Of a DNA stretch of 32,572 nt, positions 7,308 to 16,620 are shown in pieces. Source of the DNA: Syntrophobacteraceae bacterium (lineage in GTDB: Bacteria > Desulfobacterota > Syntrophobacteria > Syntrophobacterales > Syntrophobacteraceae); contig PLSV01000141.1 in NCBI GenBank assembly GCA_003165235.1, positions 19,952 through 52,523 on the forward strand, read 5' to 3'. Each line of letters opens with the position of its first letter. The stretch's first letter is position 1. Position numbers and translations under genes: made by a program. The notes under the pieces were generated by a model, which made no database searches, was not told the DNA's origin, and worked only from the letters and a program-made list of their open reading frames with translations.

Positions 7308-8708
7308 ATGCCTTTGCCGTTTTCGCAAATCAAGTCCATTGTGGGCGATGACAACCTGTTGAGGTCGCCGGAAGAACTCCACTGCTACAGCTTCGATGCG
7401 AGCAAGATGCGCTTTGTCGCCGAAGGGGTGGCGTTCCCTGCTGACGGCGCCCAGATATCGGCCCTTGTGAGACTGGCCAATGAACATCGTTTTCCGGTAT
7501 ACCCGAGGGGGTCAGGATCCGGAATGGTTGGCGCCTGCCTCCCGCAGGGCGGGCTGGTAATCGTTACCAACCGGCTCAACAGAATCCTTGAAATCGACGC
7601 CGACAATATGACGGCAGTACTCGAGCCGGGTGTAATCACCGGAGATTTTCAGAAAGCCGTCGCAAAGCACGGACTTTTTTACCCGCCCGACCCGGCCAGC
7701 CTTGCTTTTTCTACGATGGGAGGAAACGTCGCCACGTGCGCCGGGGGTCCAAAGGCGGTGAAATATGGCGTGACACGGGACTATCTGCTGGGGCTGGAAA
7801 TGGTCCTTCCCACCGGTGAGGTCATTCGAACCGGGACCCGCACCATGAAAGGAGTCGTGGGCTATGACATGACTCGTCTCATGGCAGGCTCCGAAGGCAC
7901 GCTGGGGATTTTCACAAAGATAGTCGTTCGGCTGATTCCTGCGCCGGAATCGGTCCGCACTCTGACTGCCGTATTTTCCAACCTTGATTGCGCAGTAACC
8001 GCAATATGCGAGATATTGAGGGACCGCATCATTCCATCCACAATCGAACTGATGGACCAGCCGACGATCTGCGCAGTAGAGAATCACCTTCGGATCGGGC
8101 TTCCGGTTGAAGCGGAGGCGCTTGTGCTGATCGAAGTGGACGGACCCGAGGTCGTGCTGGACGGTCAGCTCGCCAGAATCGAGCGGATTTGCCAGAAAGC
8201 GGGCGCGAGCAGAACCGAGGCGGCGCGATCCGATGAGGAAAGAAACCGGCTCTGGCAAGCGCGCAGGTCGATTTCCCCGGCCCTGGGGCAGATCAGGCCC
8301 GGCAAGATAAACGAGGACGTTACAGTCCCGCGCACCAAAATACCGGATCTCATAAGGTCCATACGTTCCCTCGCAGAAAAATACGACCTGACCATAGTCT
8401 GTTTTGGTCACGCCGGAGACGGCAACATCCACACCAATATCATGCTCGACAGAAAGGATGAAAGCGAGAGGCTGAGGGCGGGAAAGGCGGTCGAGGAGCT
8501 TTTCGGAATAGTCCTCGAGCTGGGAGGCACAATTTCCGGAGAGCATGGCGTAGGGATCGCCAAATCGCCGTTCATCGAGATGGAGGTAGGGGGGGCCGGG
8601 CTCGACGCCATGCGAAAAATCAAACGGGCCCTCGATCCGCTTAACATAATGAACCCTGGAAAGATGTTCGTTTCTGACCGGACCTTCCTGGAGGGGTCTT
8701 TTGTTTAG
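7308..8708 (+). CDS. glcD: FAD-linked 2-hydroxyacid oxidase/dehydrogenase, GlcD family
   Basis: A 466-residue flavoprotein of the GlcD / D-lactate dehydrogenase (FAD_binding_4 plus FAD-oxidase C) family. The PP-loop YPRGSGSGMVGACLPQGG and a second flavin segment (PASLAFSTMGGNVATCAGGPKAVKYG) bind FAD. The C-terminal domain has the conserved GHAGDGNIHTN and SGEHGVG motifs. Members oxidise glycolate, D-lactate or similar 2-hydroxyacids, and electrons often pass to an Fe-S partner (GlcF/LldE-like). No such partner lies next to it, so substrate and acceptor cannot be fixed. A weak GAGG lies about 12 nt before the ATG. No terminator with a U-tract was seen downstream. Confidence 0.88.
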   Translation: MPLPFSQIKSIVGDDNLLRSPEELHCYSFDASKMRFVAEGVAFPADGAQISALVRLANEHRFPVYPRGSGSGMVGACLPQGGLVIVTNRLNRILEIDADNMTAVLEPGVITGDFQKAVAKHGLFYPPDPASLAFSTMGGNVATCAGGPKAVKYGVTRDYLLGLEMVLPTGEVIRTGTRTMKGVVGYDMTRLMAGSEGTLGIFTKIVVRLIPAPESVRTLTAVFSNLDCAVTAICEILRDRIIPSTIELMDQPTICAVENHLRIGLPVEAEALVLIEVDGPEVVLDGQLARIERICQKAGASRTEAARSDEERNRLWQARRSISPALGQIRPGKINEDVTVPRTKIPDLIRSIRSLAEKYDLTIVCFGHAGDGNIHTNIMLDRKDESERLRAGKAVEELFGIVLELGGTISGEHGVGIAKSPFIEMEVGGAGLDAMRKIKRALDPLNIMNPGKMFVSDRTFLEGSFV

Positions 8709-9220
8709 GCCCGCAACGAGGCATTCATCCCTCCTGCTGATGATATTAAATGAACCGATTTGGCGCTGTTTCAGGATTTTAGACGCTGATGAACACGACA
8801 AGAGGCATCCACCCCGCTACGCCCCTCTTGCCTCAATAACTTATACGACGTTGCGTTCAAGCCGGGCTCCGCGGGAGGGCATAAAGCCCTCTCCCTGACA
8901 GGACTATGTCCCGCCTCGGTCATAAACGCTTACACGCCCTCCGATGGCGCGGTCCGAACACTTACGCGACACTTGCGCGTTTGACGCGGATATAGGATAA
9001 TTGAAACGCCTCTCCGGGCGTTCCACGAGCATTTTAGCGCGTAAGCCAACCCCGAAATGCGCTTCGGCGTTCATCGCGCCCAACGCGACGCATTACTCCT
9101 ATCGAACCGGGCCGGTGACCCGAGGGCGCAGAGTCGCCAGGCCTAACAAGCCGGATTGGCGCAGAGGGTGAACGGATTTATTCGGAATTGACAAATAATT
9201 TATTGCACACAAGGACTAAC
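8709..9220. other. Non-coding stretch rich in inverted repeats
   Basis: I see no convincing gene here. Several inverted repeats are present: CAAGAGG (8799-8805) with CCTCTTG (8824-8830); GAGGGC (8875-8880) with GCCCTC (8886-8891); AACGCC (9005-9010) with GGCGTT (9017-9022). The last is enclosed by a larger pair, CTTACGCG (8961-8968) and CGCGTAAG (9038-9045). The nesting suggests a structured RNA or a mobile-repeat remnant. No U-tract follows any hairpin. The region marks the boundary to the AT-rich DUF2142 gene. Confidence 0.45.
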
Positions 9221-11089
9221 ATGGTTATCCAGGATAATACCAGCCAACCTTCTGATATACGCAAAAACACGATGTGCGACGTTGACTTTTGGTACTCAAG
9301 AAATGCAGTCCTATCGCTCCTAACATCTTTGTTTTTAATTGTGTTATGTATTTCGTATCTCATCCCGCCATTTCAATCACCCGATGAATTTAATCATTTA
9401 AAGCGCGCTTATCTTCTATCAAAAGGCGATGTGTTTTTGCATAACAAGGGCCAAGTAGCAGGTGGTTATATTGATAACGGATTACTAAATTATATGACCT
9501 TGTTTGATGAGATTCCATTTAAATATGACAAAAAACTTTACAACCAAGGTTATTCGTCTTCCAGGCAAATAACATGGAGCGGCAAGAAACAATTTAGTCC
9601 CCTGCCTAACACGGCGCTTTATTTTCCGCTGCCGTATGCACCCCAGGCCTTGGCTTTTATAGTTGGCGAACATAGCAGTATGACAGTTAGCAATACCTAT
9701 TATCTTGCCCGCCTCTTTTCTTTAACGGCAACCCTAGCCTTACTTGGTTGTGCCCTTTTGCTATATCCAGCGCCTTTAATTTTAATTACGGCATTTATTA
9801 CCCCAATGAGTCTGTTCCAACTGGGTTCCGCCAGTTTGGATTCGATATCGTTTGCTATGTGCGTATTGGCGGCTTCTTTGTACATGAGAGGAGGTGATAA
9901 TAGATATTCCTTCAATCAACCTATGTTGTATGCCCTAACGACATGCGTATTTACTCTGGCTACATCACGATTGTATTTATTTCCCCTAACTTTATTGCCG
10001 TCACTCCTATATATAAATCGTCGTTCCTATTCTTATTTATTACCATCCGCAATATTGTTTGCTGCCGCCTTGGCATGGATTGGCTATTCAATTACTACTT
10101 TTCGCGATATATCTCGTGGCACGTCAACAATGGGCATTGTATTTTCCAACTTACAACATCCACTCAATTGTTTTAAAGTGTTATACACAACTCTCAGTAG
10201 CAACTCTGTTCTAACATCTTACTGGCATATGTTTGTCGGCGTTTTGGGATGGTTGGACACACCCCTTAGATCTGATGTCTATGTGTCCTTTGGCGTACTA
10301 CTATTTATTTTTGCCGTTATTTCATTTCAGCGTAACATTATTTGCCTTCATAATTGGAGACACATATTTCTTCTTCTAGCTGCACTTTCTTCTGCCTTTC
10401 TGCTTTTTTTTATGTTGCTAGCTTCCTGGACAACACATCTTTCATATGTTGTTAGAGGTATCCAGGGAAGGTATTTTACCCCTATCGCTATATTGTTAAG
10501 TTATGCTATTTTTGACAGGCGGTTATCAAAAATTGAATTCAGACTTGGATTGATTATTATATTCCTTATGATTTGTTTTTCAATCGCCAGCATGTCGCCA
10601 AAGCTGCTTGACAGGTATTGGTTAAGTAGTGAAGTTGAAACTCCCTCCAACTTGCTGGCTGATTTTAGTGCCGATGCCTATAACAACCGGGGTGTCAGCA
10701 TTTACAAACTTGGCCATTACAAACAGGCGATTTCAGATTTCGACAGGGCGATCGAAATCAATCCTAAATATGCTGAGGCCTATTACAACCGGGGCATCGC
10801 CTATGGCAAACTTGACAACTATGGGCACGCGACTTCAGATTTTGACATGGCGATCGAAATCAATGGTAAATATGCTGAGGCCTATAACGGCCGGGGCTTC
10901 GCCTATGGCAAACTTGGCAACCACAGGCAAGCGATTTCAGATTTTGACAGGGCGATCGAAATCAATCCCAACTATGCAATGGCGTATTATAACCGGGCTG
11001 TAGTATATGGCATACTTGGCAATCACAGCCAGGAGATCGAGGACCTCAAAACGGCGGGAAGACTCGACAGGGATGACGCAAAGAAGTAA
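9221..11089 (+). CDS. DUF2142 multi-pass membrane protein with C-terminal TPR repeats
   Basis: A 622-residue protein. The start at 9221 follows AAGGA by 5 nt. Residues about 25-475 contain many hydrophobic helices (roughly 11-13). They carry the DUF2142 signature just after the first helix (LIPPFQSPDEFNHLKRAY), resembling the extracytoplasmic acidic loop of GT-C glycosyltransferases. DUF2142 proteins are found in surface-polysaccharide loci, and a sugar-transfer role is likely but unproven. The last 135 residues are four consecutive 34-residue tetratricopeptide repeats, an unusual fusion that may recruit partner proteins. The gene is clearly AT-richer than its neighbours, with many TTT/TTA/ATA codons, which suggests recent acquisition. 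Decayed glycosyltransferase genes lie just downstream. Confidence 0.78.
   Translation: MVIQDNTSQPSDIRKNTMCDVDFWYSRNAVLSLLTSLFLIVLCISYLIPPFQSPDEFNHLKRAYLLSKGDVFLHNKGQVAGGYIDNGLLNYMTLFDEIPFKYDKKLYNQGYSSSRQITWSGKKQFSPLPNTALYFPLPYAPQALAFIVGEHSSMTVSNTYYLARLFSLTATLALLGCALLLYPAPLILITAFITPMSLFQLGSASLDSISFAMCVLAASLYMRGGDNRYSFNQPMLYALTTCVFTLATSRLYLFPLTLLPSLLYINRRSYSYLLPSAILFAAALAWIGYSITTFRDISRGTSTMGIVFSNLQHPLNCFKVLYTTLSSNSVLTSYWHMFVGVLGWLDTPLRSDVYVSFGVLLFIFAVISFQRNIICLHNWRHIFLLLAALSSAFLLFFMLLASWTTHLSYVVRGIQGRYFTPIAILLSYAIFDRRLSKIEFRLGLIIIFLMICFSIASMSPKLLDRYWLSSEVETPSNLLADFSADAYNNRGVSIYKLGHYKQAISDFDRAIEINPKYAEAYYNRGIAYGKLDNYGHATSDFDMAIEINGKYAEAYNGRGFAYGKLGNHRQAISDFDRAIEINPNYAMAYYNRAVVYGILGNHSQEIEDLKTAGRLDRDDAKK
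10670..11077 (+). repeat. Four tandem 102-bp units encoding TPR motifs
   Basis: Units begin at 10670, 10772, 10874 and 10976, each exactly 102 bp (34 codons). Similarity is visible at the nucleotide level; blocks such as GCGATCGAAATCAAT recur in the first three units. That implies recent duplication, not only protein-level conservation. The fourth unit is more diverged. Confidence 0.85.
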
Positions 11090-11175
11090 TTCTTCCCAAA
11101 GTTATTCAAACAGATGCTACTGAAAAGTTTTGAGAAAAAGCAATTTCCCGGCGCCCCGCAGGCGCAGCAACGGCT

Positions 11176-11435
11176 ATGCATACAGCGAATAAGAACCGGG
11201 CCATAAAATATGCGTCTTTCCATGAGCGTTCCGGGTACAGAGAAGCGTCAAGGCGCTATATTGCAGGGCTTCGCAATGCGGGCGTGAAGCTAACATGGTC
11301 TCGATGGAGCGAGGTCGCCGCTGGAGGCTGGGTTATGAGCCCTTTACGGGCAATCGGATCGGATCGGAATTCGATGAGTTGTGCAATATTCCGATGGACT
11401 ACGACACGACTTTCGCAAACAATGCCAGAGATTAG
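11176..11435 (+). pseudogene. Frameshifted N-terminal remnant of a GT4-like glycosyltransferase
   Basis: Frame 1 from 11176 encodes a sequence (IKYASFHERSGYREASRRY, then GLRNAGVKLTW) typical of the N-terminus of glycosyltransferases with a GYGEAARRY-type motif. Similarity then moves to another frame from about 11295 (RWRLGYEPFTGNRIGSEF, then LCNIPMDYDTT) and stops at a TAG at 11433. A frameshift near 11295-11305 and loss of everything beyond about residue 80 make this a dead gene fragment. The family is recognised from memory of conserved patterns, so moderate confidence applies. Confidence 0.6.
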
Positions 11436-11927
11436 TAACTTCTGCATGGATAACAGTAGCCTGCGATGCGTAACGTATTTTTGTTTCAGGATGATATTCC
11501 ATCAATCTGTGGATCACCTCAATGTCGCCTACAATAGGCATACCGGAGAACAGTCCTACTTTGTCAAAACTGAGGCCTTGGCAGCCATATTACCAGCATG
11601 GCCGAAGTAACACTGCCTGAGGTTATGACCCAATATATAAGTGATCTTGGTATGATAATAATGCTCATAACATCTCAAAAATACGGAAGTTGGAACTGAA
11701 TACAGCAACCGGCCGAGGACGATATCGGCGTTTGTGAGACGAAATTGCTGCCGTAGCTCCGCAAGCCAATGCCGATCCGCAACGCAATCGGCATCCGTAA
11801 ACGCAATAAACTGACCATGAGCCGCTCTTATTGTCACCAACTGCCCGCATGCGGCTCTTCCTCCCTCTGAGGGCTTTGAGCCATAATATGAGATGGTCAA
11901 AACGGCTGCAGTATAATTCTCGGACAT
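11344..11927 (-). pseudogene. Frameshifted remnant of a GT2 family glycosyltransferase
   Basis: The first frame (11927-11559) contains the GT2 core GQFIAFTDADCVADRHWLAE with its DxD-type motif, and ends at TAG (11556-11558) right after NMAAKASVLTK. Translation resumes one frame over with VGLFSGMPIVGDIEVIHRL, then a segment ending VIHAEVTNL. This is exactly the continuation expected of a GT2 catalytic domain (acceptor-loop G-D/E-D-x-E-L-x-R-L position). A single-base deletion near 11560 explains the break. The N-terminal nucleotide-sugar part is missing or degraded, and recognisable similarity ends near 11400-11430, where the oppositely oriented remnant also ends. Confidence 0.7.
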
Positions 11928-12102
11928 GCTGAGGCATAATCCAGGATGAACATGGGTTTTGACTTCACCTCCCTTTACTGTTAGCTTACAATTCTGTGTT
12001 CGGCATTGCCTGTGAGCTGGAGCGCCAGCTTATTGAGTTTTCGAGTGCGAGTCGAGAAAGCAGCCGGCCGAAAATGTTCAATTCTTTACCGGGGGTTGAA
12101 GA

Positions 12103-13113
12103 TTGTCCGAGCTTAGTCCCAATATTTCCGTGATCGTCCCGGTTAACAACGGCGGCCTGGAATTTGTCAAGTGCATGCTGTGCCTCCTTGACGCTTCACC
12201 TGCTCCGGGAGAAATCATTGTCGTTTCTGACGGCGATGAGGACAAATCCTGGCGGGAAGCTCAAAAACCGGGCGTCCGGGTAATCCGCGAGCCTGTTTCT
12301 GGAGGTCCCGCCAAGGCGCGGAATCGAGGAGCTCGAGAGGCAACGGGAGATATCCTTCTTTTCATCGATGCTGATGTGGCGGTTCCCCCCGGGCTGATAG
12401 GCCAGGTCACAGAGATTTTCAGGCGGGAACCAGACCTTGCGGCCGTCATCGGGTCCTATGATGACGAGCCCGGCGCAGGGGATTTTTTCTCGAGGTACAA
12501 GAACCTGTTTCATCATTTCACCCATCAACAGGCAAACAGCCAGGCATCGACTTTCTGGGGGGCATGCGGCGCTATTCGACGGGAGATCTTTCTTGCCTCG
12601 GGTGGTTTTGATGAAAGTTATCGAAAACCTTGCATCGAGGATATTGAGCTGGGCTACCGGCTAACAGCGGCCGGACATCGGATCAAATTGGTCAAATCTT
12701 TACAGGTTAAACACCTGAAGCGCTGGGGATGGTTATCGCTGTTGAAAGCGGATTTCTTCCAGCGCGCTCTCCCCTGGACTGAGCTCATCCTGCGAGACCG
12801 GCGCTTCATCAGCGATCTCAACTTGCGAATCTCAAGCCGTGTCAGCGTGCTGACGAGCTACGCCATTTTGGGCGCGCTGGTTGGAGCAGTTCTGTGGCCC
12901 CAGCTTTTAATTGTCGCGGTTTTGTCAGCGCTGTTGCTGCTTTCACTCAACTCAAGGCTTTTTCTGTTCTTCAGAAGAAAATGGGGTTGGTGGTTTGCCG
13001 CCAGAGCGCTCTGCTGGCACTATCTTTATTTTTTGTACAGTGGATTGGCCTTCGCCATAGGAATGGCAAAACACTTATCCCATCGGGCAAATCAGCGCTT
13101 ACGAACAGAGTGA
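12103..13113 (+). CDS. GT2 family glycosyltransferase, membrane-associated
   Basis: A 336-residue family 2 glycosyltransferase (GT-A fold). It begins at a TTG, with GGGGG about 7 nt upstream. The N-terminal ISVIVPVNNGG strand and GGPAKARNRGAREATGD precede the metal-binding FIDADV (D89/D91). The acceptor segment WGACGAIRREIF...GGFDESYRKPCIEDIELGYRL is intact. Two or three hydrophobic helices (about 246-283 and 303-325) place the C-terminus in the membrane. Such enzymes transfer sugars in O-antigen, exopolysaccharide or lipid-linked glycan synthesis; donor and acceptor cannot be read from sequence. It is the only intact glycosyltransferase here; its neighbours upstream are decayed. The 186 nt to the next gene hold nothing recognisable. 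Confidence 0.88.
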   Translation: MSELSPNISVIVPVNNGGLEFVKCMLCLLDASPAPGEIIVVSDGDEDKSWREAQKPGVRVIREPVSGGPAKARNRGAREATGDILLFIDADVAVPPGLIGQVTEIFRREPDLAAVIGSYDDEPGAGDFFSRYKNLFHHFTHQQANSQASTFWGACGAIRREIFLASGGFDESYRKPCIEDIELGYRLTAAGHRIKLVKSLQVKHLKRWGWLSLLKADFFQRALPWTELILRDRRFISDLNLRISSRVSVLTSYAILGALVGAVLWPQLLIVAVLSALLLLSLNSRLFLFFRRKWGWWFAARALCWHYLYFLYSGLAFAIGMAKHLSHRANQRLRTE

Positions 13114-13299
13114 GGCAGCAGGATTTACGTTGGCGCATGGCGTGGGAGGGCGATCATTTGGGCGGGCAATCATTAAGTCATTGACAAGAAGCGAGCAAAT
13201 TGAGAAATTCAGCATCCATAAGGAACGCATGGACTTGTCGCGAGACACCGAGGCAGGGACGGATCAGGTTTTGCAGCCAAATCATGCCAAAGCTGTTTG

Positions 13300-14745
13300 A
13301 TGAACACTTCTGAGACTATGATAATGGAACCGGCCAGGAAGGCTAATGCCAGGAAAGTAATGATCGTTGGCGCAGGGCCCGCCGGTTTAACGGCGGCCTA
13401 TGCGCTTTCCAAAGTCGGCGTACAATCCATTGTTCTTGAAAAGGACCTGCTGGTTGGAGGGATTTCAAGAACCGGCAATTATAAGGACTATTATTTTGAC
13501 ATAGGAGGACACCGCTTTTTCACGAAGGTCAAGGCAGTTGAGGACATGTGGAAGGAACTGCTCGGCGCCGATCTCCTCCGACGCAAAAGACTTTCAAGAA
13601 TCTACTACAACAAGAAGTATTTTTCTTATCCTCTGCGTCCCTTCAATGCTTTGTTCAGCCTAGGTATATGGAACAGTTTCGTGGTCTTACTCAGTTTCCT
13701 TTACGCTCAGATGTTTCCGTGGAGAAATGAAGAAACCTTTGAACACTGGGTAATCAATCGTTTTGGGGTTCGCCTGTACGAAACCTTCTTTAAGGCTTAT
13801 ACGGAAAAAGTCTGGGGGATGCCTTGCAGCGAAATCCGAGCCGAATGGGCCGCGCAACGCATCAGAGGCCTTTCCCTCTTAACGGCTTTAAGAAACGCCC
13901 TCGTCCGCAGCAAGAACAATAACAAGGACATCAAAACGCTGATCGAGGAATTTGACTACCCTAAATTCGGGCCCGGCATGATGTGGCAAACCGCCGCAGA
14001 TATTGTGCAACAAAACGGTTGCCAGGTCTACCTGGGCGCAGAAGTTGCCGGCATCTTGTGGTCAGGAGACAAGGTGACGACTCTGGAAGTGAAGCGCAAT
14101 GGACAGGTGGAGCAATTCCACGGCACCGATTTTATCTGCAGTATGCCGATTAGAGAGGTCATAGAAAAGTTTAAGCCCCCGGCGCCAAAAGCCGTGCTTC
14201 GTGCTGCAAGTAATCTGAAATACAGAGATTTTCTTACCACGATCCTCATTATCGACAAACGCGACGTCTTTCCGGACAACTGGATCTACATTCACGATCC
14301 TGATGTCAAAGTCAGCAGAATCCAGAATTTTAAGAATTGGAGCCCGTTCATGACGCCTGATGAAGGCAAAACCTGTTTGGGGTTGGAATACTTCTGTTTC
14401 GAAAGTGACAGCTTCTGGACATTGCCGGATAATGAGCTGATCGAGCTGGGGAAAAAAGAACTGGAGATTTTAGGGTTTGTGACGGCAAACGAGGTGGAAG
14501 ATGGTTTAGTAGTGAGAATGCCCAAGGCTTATCCCATTTACGACTCAGGCTACCGTGAATCACTAAGCGTCGTACGTAAATTTTTGCAGGATATTAGCAA
14601 CTTTCAGCTTGTAGGCCGCAACGGGATGCATAAGCACAACAATCAAGATCATTCGATGTTGACCGCAATGCTTGCGGCAGAAAACATTTTAGGGTCAAAC
14701 CATGACCTTTGGAAAGTGAATACCGAACAAGAGTATCATGAATAA
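13300..14745 (+). CDS. FAD-dependent oxidoreductase, UDP-galactopyranose mutase-like
   Basis: A 481-residue flavoprotein with an N-terminal Rossmann motif (IVGAGPAGLTAAYAL, GxGxxG at residues 24-29), the second FAD motif region GGISRTGNYKDYYFDIGGHRFFTK and a C-terminal GRNGMHKHNNQDHSM segment. It belongs to the amine-oxidase/protoporphyrinogen-oxidase-like group often annotated as UDP-galactopyranose mutase homologues in polysaccharide clusters. It is longer than classical Glf (about 370 residues), so a mutase activity is not assured. The ATG at 13300 is taken as start; Met codons at residues 7 and 9 are alternatives, since no strong Shine-Dalgarno is visible. Context with a GT2 gene suggests a nucleotide-sugar or lipid-linked sugar modification. 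Confidence 0.75.
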   Translation: MNTSETMIMEPARKANARKVMIVGAGPAGLTAAYALSKVGVQSIVLEKDLLVGGISRTGNYKDYYFDIGGHRFFTKVKAVEDMWKELLGADLLRRKRLSRIYYNKKYFSYPLRPFNALFSLGIWNSFVVLLSFLYAQMFPWRNEETFEHWVINRFGVRLYETFFKAYTEKVWGMPCSEIRAEWAAQRIRGLSLLTALRNALVRSKNNNKDIKTLIEEFDYPKFGPGMMWQTAADIVQQNGCQVYLGAEVAGILWSGDKVTTLEVKRNGQVEQFHGTDFICSMPIREVIEKFKPPAPKAVLRAASNLKYRDFLTTILIIDKRDVFPDNWIYIHDPDVKVSRIQNFKNWSPFMTPDEGKTCLGLEYFCFESDSFWTLPDNELIELGKKELEILGFVTANEVEDGLVVRMPKAYPIYDSGYRESLSVVRKFLQDISNFQLVGRNGMHKHNNQDHSMLTAMLAAENILGSNHDLWKVNTEQEYHE

Positions 14746-14832
14746 ATCAGCCATAGTCAATATTAAGACTTAGTTTAAACAATTTGCGGATTTGCTGTAG
14801 GAAATCGCTCCAATACTTCTATCGGATGAGAC

Positions 14833-16620
14833 ATGACCAGTTCCGGTTACGTGGAAAGGACAATAACAGAAGACGTTATCTGGGACCTGGGTGATCTTTA
14901 CTCCAGCCCCTCTGACCCGCAAATCGAAGACGATACAGAGTGGCTCCGGGACCAGGTTTTATCTTTTTCTTCGTACAGGGGGAAGGTGGCCGGGCTGGGG
15001 CCGGGGGATTTGCTTCAGGCCATTGAGAGACTGGAAAAAATAAACGAGCGGGGCCAGAAGCTTTTGGCGTACGCATATCTGAATTTTTCGACTCAGACAT
15101 CAAACCCGACAGCGAGCGCGTTTTTTCAATGCCGGAAAGAACTTTACAGCGAAATCCGCCGCGATACTCTGTTTTTCGAACTCGAATGGACCAAACTGGA
15201 AGACAGCCGAGCCGAGGAACTGGCGTCCGGTCCCTTATTGTCGAAATACGGGCATTACCTCCTCTCGCTCAGGCGCTATAAGCCGCACCTTTTAAGCGAA
15301 CCTGAAGAGCGCATCCTGGCCGAGAAGGAGCCCGCAGGGGCATCGGCTTGGGGGGCTCTTTTCGACAAGATGCTCGCCCAGTTGAGGTTTGGGGAGAAAA
15401 AGAGGACGGAGCCTGAACTATTAAGCGACATCTACAGCCCCGATCGCGAGGTTCGGAAACGCGCCGCAACCGAACTGAGCGAGGGGCTCCAGTCGATCCT
15501 TCTCCCGCTGACGCACATTTTCAATACGGTCCTGCTCGATAAGTCGATAGAGGACCGGCTTCGCCAATACCCCCACTGGCTGAGCTCCCGGAACCTGAGC
15601 AATGAGGCGGACGACGCCATGGTCGGCGCCCTGGTGAAAGCGGTTTGCTCCAGGTTCGATCTGGTCGAACGCTATTACCGTCTCAAGCGCAAGCTTCTCG
15701 GGTATGAGGAGCTTTTCGACTACGACCGTTATGCTCCTGTTCAGGTCATGGCTGAGGTGAGGATCTCATGGTATGAGGCAAAGGAGATCGTGCTCACTTC
15801 CTATGGTGATTTTTCTCCCGAAATGGAGAAGATCGCCCGCCGGTTCTTTAAGGAGGGGTGGATACACGCTCCGGTTCTACCCGGAAAACGCAGTGGAGCT
15901 TTTTCACACCCTGTTGCCCCTTCCGCGCATCCTTACGTTTTTCTCAATTTTACCGGCAGTCGCCGAGACGTAATGACTCTCGCTCATGAACTCGGTCACG
16001 GCATCCACCAGTATCTGGCGCGAAGCCAGGGGCTATTTAACTCCGATACGCCTCTAACGATCGCCGAAAGCGCATCCGTTTTCGGAGAAATGCTTGTCTT
16101 CCGCAGCATGCTGAAAAGGACGACTTCCCAAGTTGAACGCACGGGACTGCTTTGCTCAAAGATAGAAGATGCCTTCGCGACCGTTTTTCGGCAGGTGGCG
16201 ATGAACCGGTTCGAGGAAGCCGTACACAACGGCAGAAGGACGCGCGGCGAGTTGGACCCGGACTTCATTGCCTCTGCGTGGCTCGAAACTCAGACTGCAA
16301 TGTTCGGTGACTCGGTGCGGCTGCTCGACCACTATAGAATCTGGTGGTCCTATATTCCTCACTTCGTCCACTCCCCGGGATATGTATACGCCTACGCCTT
16401 CGGTGAACTGCTGGTGATGGCCCTCTACGAACAGTACCTGCGTGACGGGCCGGATTTTGTCCCCAAGTACCTTGCATTCCTGGGAGCAGGCGGGAAAGCC
16501 AAGCCCGAAGAGCTGCTTGGGCCGTTTGGCGTGGATTTGGCCGATGCCCGATTCTGGGACCGGGGTTTGAGAATCATAGAGATGCTTGTAGACGAGGCCG
16601 AAAGGGAAGCACTCCGATGA
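14833..16620 (+). CDS. pepF: Oligoendopeptidase F (M3B metallopeptidase)
   Basis: A 595-residue cytoplasmic zinc peptidase of the M3 family that cleaves short peptides. The zinc site is seen in MTLAHELGHGIHQYLA (H385, E386, H389), with the third ligand Glu in TIAESASVFGEM (E412). The N-terminal helical domain (about 20-200) and the later segment HYRIWWSYIPHFVHSPGYVYAYAFG are typical of PepF. Its stop overlaps the pyruvate kinase start by 4 nt (ATGA), so the two are translated as a coupled pair, although no metabolic link between them is obvious. Confidence 0.93.
   Translation: MTSSGYVERTITEDVIWDLGDLYSSPSDPQIEDDTEWLRDQVLSFSSYRGKVAGLGPGDLLQAIERLEKINERGQKLLAYAYLNFSTQTSNPTASAFFQCRKELYSEIRRDTLFFELEWTKLEDSRAEELASGPLLSKYGHYLLSLRRYKPHLLSEPEERILAEKEPAGASAWGALFDKMLAQLRFGEKKRTEPELLSDIYSPDREVRKRAATELSEGLQSILLPLTHIFNTVLLDKSIEDRLRQYPHWLSSRNLSNEADDAMVGALVKAVCSRFDLVERYYRLKRKLLGYEELFDYDRYAPVQVMAEVRISWYEAKEIVLTSYGDFSPEMEKIARRFFKEGWIHAPVLPGKRSGAFSHPVAPSAHPYVFLNFTGSRRDVMTLAHELGHGIHQYLARSQGLFNSDTPLTIAESASVFGEMLVFRSMLKRTTSQVERTGLLCSKIEDAFATVFRQVAMNRFEEAVHNGRRTRGELDPDFIASAWLETQTAMFGDSVRLLDHYRIWWSYIPHFVHSPGYVYAYAFGELLVMALYEQYLRDGPDFVPKYLAFLGAGGKAKPEELLGPFGVDLADARFWDRGLRIIEMLVDEAEREALR

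Noticed and set aside
7512-8801. 429-codon open frame antisense to glcD
   Set aside because: A shadow of the GC-rich coding frame; the product has no recognisable domain, while the opposite strand encodes a complete FAD oxidase.
9141-9150. GCCTAACAAG, resembling one end of an integron attC site
   Set aside because: No matching GTTRRRY core is found at a suitable distance, and no integrase or cassette array is present.
10670-11077. Regular ~100-bp repeats that could suggest a CRISPR-like array
   Set aside because: The repeats are in-frame 102-bp TPR codons with no unique spacers.
12015-12030. AGCTGG-N4-CCAGCT hairpin before the GT2 gene, considered as a terminator
   Set aside because: Only a 6-bp stem, no U-tract and no intact gene upstream on that strand.
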